Source: Erythrobacter sp. KY5 (lineage in GTDB: Bacteria; Pseudomonadota; Alphaproteobacteria; Sphingomonadales; Sphingomonadaceae). Taken from it: a stretch of DNA of 64,000 nt. Positions within the stretch are counted from its first letter, which is position 1, and each line of letters starts with the position of its first letter. Below the pieces are notes generated by a model. It had not been told where the DNA came from. It ran no database searches and worked only from the letters and a program-made list of their open reading frames with translations. This document shows, in pieces, positions 60,452-64,000 of the stretch. The DNA lies in NCBI RefSeq assembly GCF_003264115.1, contig NZ_CP021912.1, positions 2,835,001 through 2,899,000 on the forward strand, given 5' to 3'. The position numbers were made by a program, and so were the translations under genes.

Positions 60452-62014
60452 GTGAAAAATATCCAACGCACTCTCGTTCTTGGCGCCAGCATCATTGCTC
60501 TTGCGGGCTGCGGTGCGGACGAAATCGTATCGCCCGGCACAAGCGGCGACATCATCATCAACAACCCGTCTCCGACGCCCACGCCGACGCCTACCCCGAC
60601 ACCGACGCAGACTCTCGTCACCCCGGCATCGGGCTGCCCGACGATCGCGTCGACCGGTGGGCTTACCGACATCGGCACCATCGCAGGTCCGACCGGCGAA
60701 TATCGCGTGTGCCAGCTTCCGACGACCTTCAACGCTGACGACAACCTGCCGTTCATCAACGGTCTGCTGTATCAAATCTCGGGCCGCGTGAACGTCGGCA
60801 CCGACCAGGGCTTCAGCAGCACGGGCACCGACGTAAACCTCTCGATCGAGCCGGGCGTCATTCTGTTCGCACAGGCCGAATCGTTCTTCGTCGTGAACCG
60901 CGGCAACACCATCTCGGCTAACGGCACCGCAACCCGCCCGATCGTGTGGACCAGCCGCGACAACGTGCTCGGCCTTGCCAGCGACTCCAGCGATGCACAG
61001 TGGGGCGGCGTCGTCCTTCTGGGCCGCGCACCGGTTTCGGATTGCTCGACCCAGGTTTTCAACACCGCAGCGGCTCCAAATGCCAACCCGCAGTGCGAGC
61101 AGCAGCTTGAAGGTACGACCGTCGCAACGCCGTTCGGCGGCACCGACCCGGCTGACAGCTCAGGCTCGTTCACCTTCAACCAGATCCGCTTCTCGGGCTT
61201 CGAGCTTCAGCAGGCCAACGAACTGCAGTCGCTCACCACCGGCGGCACCGGTAGCGGCACCGTCATCAACAACCTGCTTTCGTTCAACAGCTCGGATGAC
61301 GGCGTCGAATTCTTCGGCGGTGTCGTGAACGTCCGCAACCTCGCCGTCATCGGCGCATCGGACGACTCGATCGACCTCGACAGCGGTGTTCAGACCGCTC
61401 TCGAAACCGGCGTGGTCGTGCAGCGCACCAACACCGGCGACAGCCTGGTTGAATTCGACTCGCCCGACGATCTTGGCGATGGCACCCCCGGCAACGCTCT
61501 CCCGCAGAGCCGTGGTCAGTTCAACAACTTCACCTTCATCCAGCGTTCCTCGGCTTCGGGTCAGGCACTTCGCGTTCGCGGCGGTGCAGCGCTCGGCGTG
61601 ACCAACTCGGTCATCGATCTCGACACTGCTGCCGACGTTTGCGTCCGCGTCGACGAACAGATCACACTCGATGCGCTGATCGGCTTCGATTCGGTTGTGT
61701 GTGACGGCGTGGATCGCCCGGTTCGCGGCTCTGACGGTCCGTCGGATGCGCAGGTGCAGGCAGTCGTCGACGCTGGATCGAACAACGACTTCACCGCGAC
61801 GCTGACGCTTACCGATGTTGTCGTAAACGGCTCGTTTGAGAACGGCGTGACCGCATTTGATGCGACCGCCCGTTCGTCCTTCTTCACCGACACCGGCTTC
61901 GTCGGCGCCATCGAAAGCGCCATCGCAGACGACTTCGGCGACTGGACCTGTAACTCGTCGATCCTCGACTTCGGCAGCGCCAACGGCGACTGCACCTCGC
62001 TGCCGGTCTTCTGA
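60452..62014 (+). CDS. Surface lipoprotein, beta-helix-like, paired with a TonB receptor
   Basis: A 520-residue lipoprotein. Lipobox LAGC gives Cys20 after a short signal. A repeat of PTPTPTPT (about 41-52) forms a flexible spacer. The rest is rich in Gly, Asn, Asp, Thr and Val with repeating strand patterns (VNLSIEPGVILFAQAESFFV, GVEFFGGVVNVRNLAVIGAS) that look like a right-handed beta helix or similar solenoid. Cys pairs may form disulfides. The start is GTG with AGGGG ahead. The TonB-dependent receptor begins 123 bases downstream, so both likely handle one surface ligand. Confidence 0.82.
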   Translation: MKNIQRTLVLGASIIALAGCGADEIVSPGTSGDIIINNPSPTPTPTPTPTPTQTLVTPASGCPTIASTGGLTDIGTIAGPTGEYRVCQLPTTFNADDNLPFINGLLYQISGRVNVGTDQGFSSTGTDVNLSIEPGVILFAQAESFFVVNRGNTISANGTATRPIVWTSRDNVLGLASDSSDAQWGGVVLLGRAPVSDCSTQVFNTAAAPNANPQCEQQLEGTTVATPFGGTDPADSSGSFTFNQIRFSGFELQQANELQSLTTGGTGSGTVINNLLSFNSSDDGVEFFGGVVNVRNLAVIGASDDSIDLDSGVQTALETGVVVQRTNTGDSLVEFDSPDDLGDGTPGNALPQSRGQFNNFTFIQRSSASGQALRVRGGAALGVTNSVIDLDTAADVCVRVDEQITLDALIGFDSVVCDGVDRPVRGSDGPSDAQVQAVVDAGSNNDFTATLTLTDVVVNGSFENGVTAFDATARSSFFTDTGFVGAIESAIADDFGDWTCNSSILDFGSANGDCTSLPVF

Positions 62015-62137
62015 TCGCGCCTTTCGAATTGAGGGAGGCGCCGCGTCTAAAGCGTGCGCCTCCCCTTTTGCTTCTGACGGTTCCGACGCGGAACCGCACA
62101 CGTTTTTCAAGGCCTAATCATGAGGGGGTCTAGCATT

Positions 62138-64000
62138 ATGTCGACCGGCAAGCGCCTGGCAGGGCTGCTGCTTCTCACCACGTCGCTCACCTTTCCCGCG
62201 GTTCTTCACGCCCAGTCGACTGAGCAAACCGAGGAAGATGAGCTGGCGCAGGACGTCCAGGATCCACAGGACGACGAGGATTTCCAGGAACCCGAGGTGT
62301 CCGTTCCGGGCGGTTCGGGCATCATCGTTACCGGACGTCGCAACCGCAATCCCGAGCGCTCCTCGACCCAGGTTCTGAACGTCCTTTCCGAAGCCGACAT
62401 CGCCCGTACGGGTGAAGGCGACATCGCTGGCGCTCTTGGCCGCGTTACAGGTCTGTCGCTCGTCGGCGACGGCCGCGTCTTCGTTCGCGGCCTGGGCGAT
62501 CGTTACTCGCTTGCTCTTCTCAACGGCCTTCCCCTGCCGAGCCCGGAACCGCTCAGCCGCGTCGTTCCGCTCGACATTTTCCCGACCAACGTGATCGCAT
62601 CGAGCCTTGTGCAGAAGACCTATTCTGCCAACTATCCCGGCGAATTCGGCGGCGGTGTCATCAACCTCACCACCAAGGCAGTTCCTGTAGAGGACTTCCT
62701 CTCGGTGAGCTTCGGCATCAGCGGTGACAGCGAGACCACCTTCGAAAACGGCCTGACCTATTTCGGCTCAGACTGGGATTCGTTCGGTTTCGACAACGGC
62801 AACCGCGACATTCCGTCGAACTTGCAGTCCTTCTTCGACAGCGGCGAGCGTATCGGTACGATCGATCTGGCCACTTCCGAAGGCATCGCAGGGCAACTGT
62901 TTCCGCTGAACCTTGTGACGCTGCAGAAGGACAATTCGCAGCGCCCCAACTTCTCGGGCTCGATCACCGGTGGCCTGTCACTTGAGCTGGGTGACGACAC
63001 CTTCCTCGGCGTGATCGCAACCGCTTCGATCAAGAACAGCCTGCGCAACCGCCAGGTCCTCTCTCAGCGTGGTAACAACGACCTGAGCGAAGTGTTCGAA
63101 ACCCGCGAGACCTTCATCACCGACGAGAACATCCTGGTGAACGGACTTCTCGGCTTCGGTCTCGATTTTGGCCCGCACACGGTTCGCTGGACCAACCTGT
63201 ACATTCGCGACACGCTCAAGACCGCGCGTCTAGAAGAGGCTTTCGATCCCTTCCCCGGTGAGGTCGGCTTCGACTTCGTCAACCAGCAGACCGCATGGTT
63301 CGAGCGTCAGCTCATGGACACGCAGCTGGTGGCGGAGCTCGACTTTGACCGGATCAGCGTCGACCTGCGCGGCGGCTATGCCCGCACCGACCGCGAAGCG
63401 CCGTTCAACACCACCTTCAGCTATACGCGCACGAACTTCACCGGTAACCAGTTCGGTGACCAGTTTGTCGCGTATTTCAACCAGCTGTCCGACGCCGGCA
63501 TCACAACGGTCGCTTTCGACGACCTGAAGGAAGAGCTTTACTACGGCGGTATCGACCTCGGATATGAGATTACGAGTACCTTCGAGGCTACCGTAGGTTA
63601 CGCCTATTCGGACACCGACCGCCGCTCGTCGAGCCGCGAGTTCCGTCCGTTCATCGCACCCGATCCCGCGTTCCAAGACGTGGGCCTCAATGAAACCGCC
63701 GCGGTTGCGCTGGGTTTGCGTCGTCCCGGCGACATCATCAACGGTGCGACCCTCGCTGGCTTCAACGTCTCGCTGACCGAAGCGACGCCGTTTCCCGTGT
63801 TTGACGCAGCGCTTCAGGTGCATGCAGGTTACGGCCTGCTGCGCTGGCTGCCGACCGACACGCTGACGCTCGAAGCGGGTGTGCGTTACGAGGATGGCGA
63901 GCAGGTTGTCGCTCTCGATCAGTCAGTGTTCAACACGCCGATCGCCGGGGCAACGCCGACCAACATCTTCAACGACTACTTCCTTCCGTCGGGGACCATC
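62138..64000 (+). CDS. TonB-dependent receptor, cut by the window end
   Basis: The reading frame is open for 621 codons to the window edge and is incomplete. A signal peptide (about 1-25, RLAGLLLLTTSLTFPAVLHA) is followed by an acidic stretch (TEEDELAQDVQDPQDDED), then the TonB box region and plug domain (ADIARTGEGDIAGALGRVTG, VRGLGDRYSLALLNGLPLPS, then ANYPGEFGGGVINLTTK). The barrel then begins. The ATG at 62138 has AGGGGG upstream. It imports an unknown ligand, probably with the lipoprotein upstream as partner. Confidence 0.92.
   Translation, partial: MSTGKRLAGLLLLTTSLTFPAVLHAQSTEQTEEDELAQDVQDPQDDEDFQEPEVSVPGGSGIIVTGRRNRNPERSSTQVLNVLSEADIARTGEGDIAGALGRVTGLSLVGDGRVFVRGLGDRYSLALLNGLPLPSPEPLSRVVPLDIFPTNVIASSLVQKTYSANYPGEFGGGVINLTTKAVPVEDFLSVSFGISGDSETTFENGLTYFGSDWDSFGFDNGNRDIPSNLQSFFDSGERIGTIDLATSEGIAGQLFPLNLVTLQKDNSQRPNFSGSITGGLSLELGDDTFLGVIATASIKNSLRNRQVLSQRGNNDLSEVFETRETFITDENILVNGLLGFGLDFGPHTVRWTNLYIRDTLKTARLEEAFDPFPGEVGFDFVNQQTAWFERQLMDTQLVAELDFDRISVDLRGGYARTDREAPFNTTFSYTRTNFTGNQFGDQFVAYFNQLSDAGITTVAFDDLKEELYYGGIDLGYEITSTFEATVGYAYSDTDRRSSSREFRPFIAPDPAFQDVGLNETAAVALGLRRPGDIINGATLAGFNVSLTEATPFPVFDAALQVHAGYGLLRWLPTDTLTLEAGVRYEDGEQVVALDQSVFNTPIAGATPTNIFNDYFLPSGTI

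Overview
The window looks like the chromosome of a marine, carotenoid-making alphaproteobacterium of the Sphingomonadales, most likely Erythrobacteraceae. The evidence is a GcrA cell-cycle regulator, a DUF1476/ATPase zeta-inhibitor gene, adjacent CrtW-type ketolase and CrtZ-type hydroxylase genes, an AbgT transporter, a large TonB receptor, and high GC with dense, often overlapping genes. No genome comparison could be run, so the taxonomy is inference.

Left edge (1-2723): the end of an integrated element. A tyrosine integrase, an AlpA/excisionase-like protein and two small element proteins lie on the minus strand, and the integrase sits beside the 3' end of tRNA-Ser(CGA). The rest of the element lies outside the window to the left. 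From 2729 to 8400 come ordinary chromosomal genes: hspQ, an ABC-2 permease, gcrA, DUF1993, DUF481, a Crp-type regulator with a perfect CRP-like palindrome upstream, and a SpeE-like protein.

From 8427 to 30920 the minus strand carries the classic series rimP-nusA-ylxR-infB-rbfA-truB-rpsO-pnp in the usual order, but opened in two places. Between infB and rbfA lie a thioesterase, a DUF1697 gene and a small secreted protein. Between rbfA and truB lies about 11 kb with YceI, AbgT, thymidine kinase, an M50 protease and a galactose cassette (SSS symporter, GH36 alpha-galactosidase, glycerol-3-phosphate dehydrogenase, galT, galK). The mix of galactose and glycerol-3-phosphate enzymes suggests use of alpha-galactosyl-glycerol compounds such as the red-algal osmolyte floridoside; this is inference.

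The most striking region is 31642-36567. pspF is divergent from a psp operon headed by a perfect sigma-54 promoter. The operon holds an unrecognised 55-residue peptide gene, pspA (with an in-frame upstream extension), pspB, pspC, and then six more small genes joined by overlapping stop and start codons. Each of the six encodes an N-terminal membrane segment followed by a charged coiled coil of the form R-[VL]-x-x-[LV]-E-R-[IL]-[VA]-T-D ... E-I-E-A-L-R-D (the last copy lacks the second half). PspB, the PspC tail and the PspA extension carry related segments. It looks like an amplified family of PspB-like membrane proteins working with PspA.

From 36603 to 51207 come a palindromic repeat, sufE, a DUF454 gene, crtZ-crtW, leuC-GFA-small peptide-leuD, a quinone reductase, zeta/bolA/grxD, a NUDIX gene, tRNA-Arg(TCT), a queuosine-precursor transporter, and coupled ppk-ppx. 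From 51375 to 59420 there is a chromosomal VirB-type secretion cluster (VirB1, 2, 3, 4, 6, 9, 10, 11) with no visible VirB5, VirB7, VirB8, VirD4 or relaxase. The right edge has a TPR protein, a possible Pho-box array, and a lipoprotein/TonB-receptor pair; the receptor is cut by the window end.
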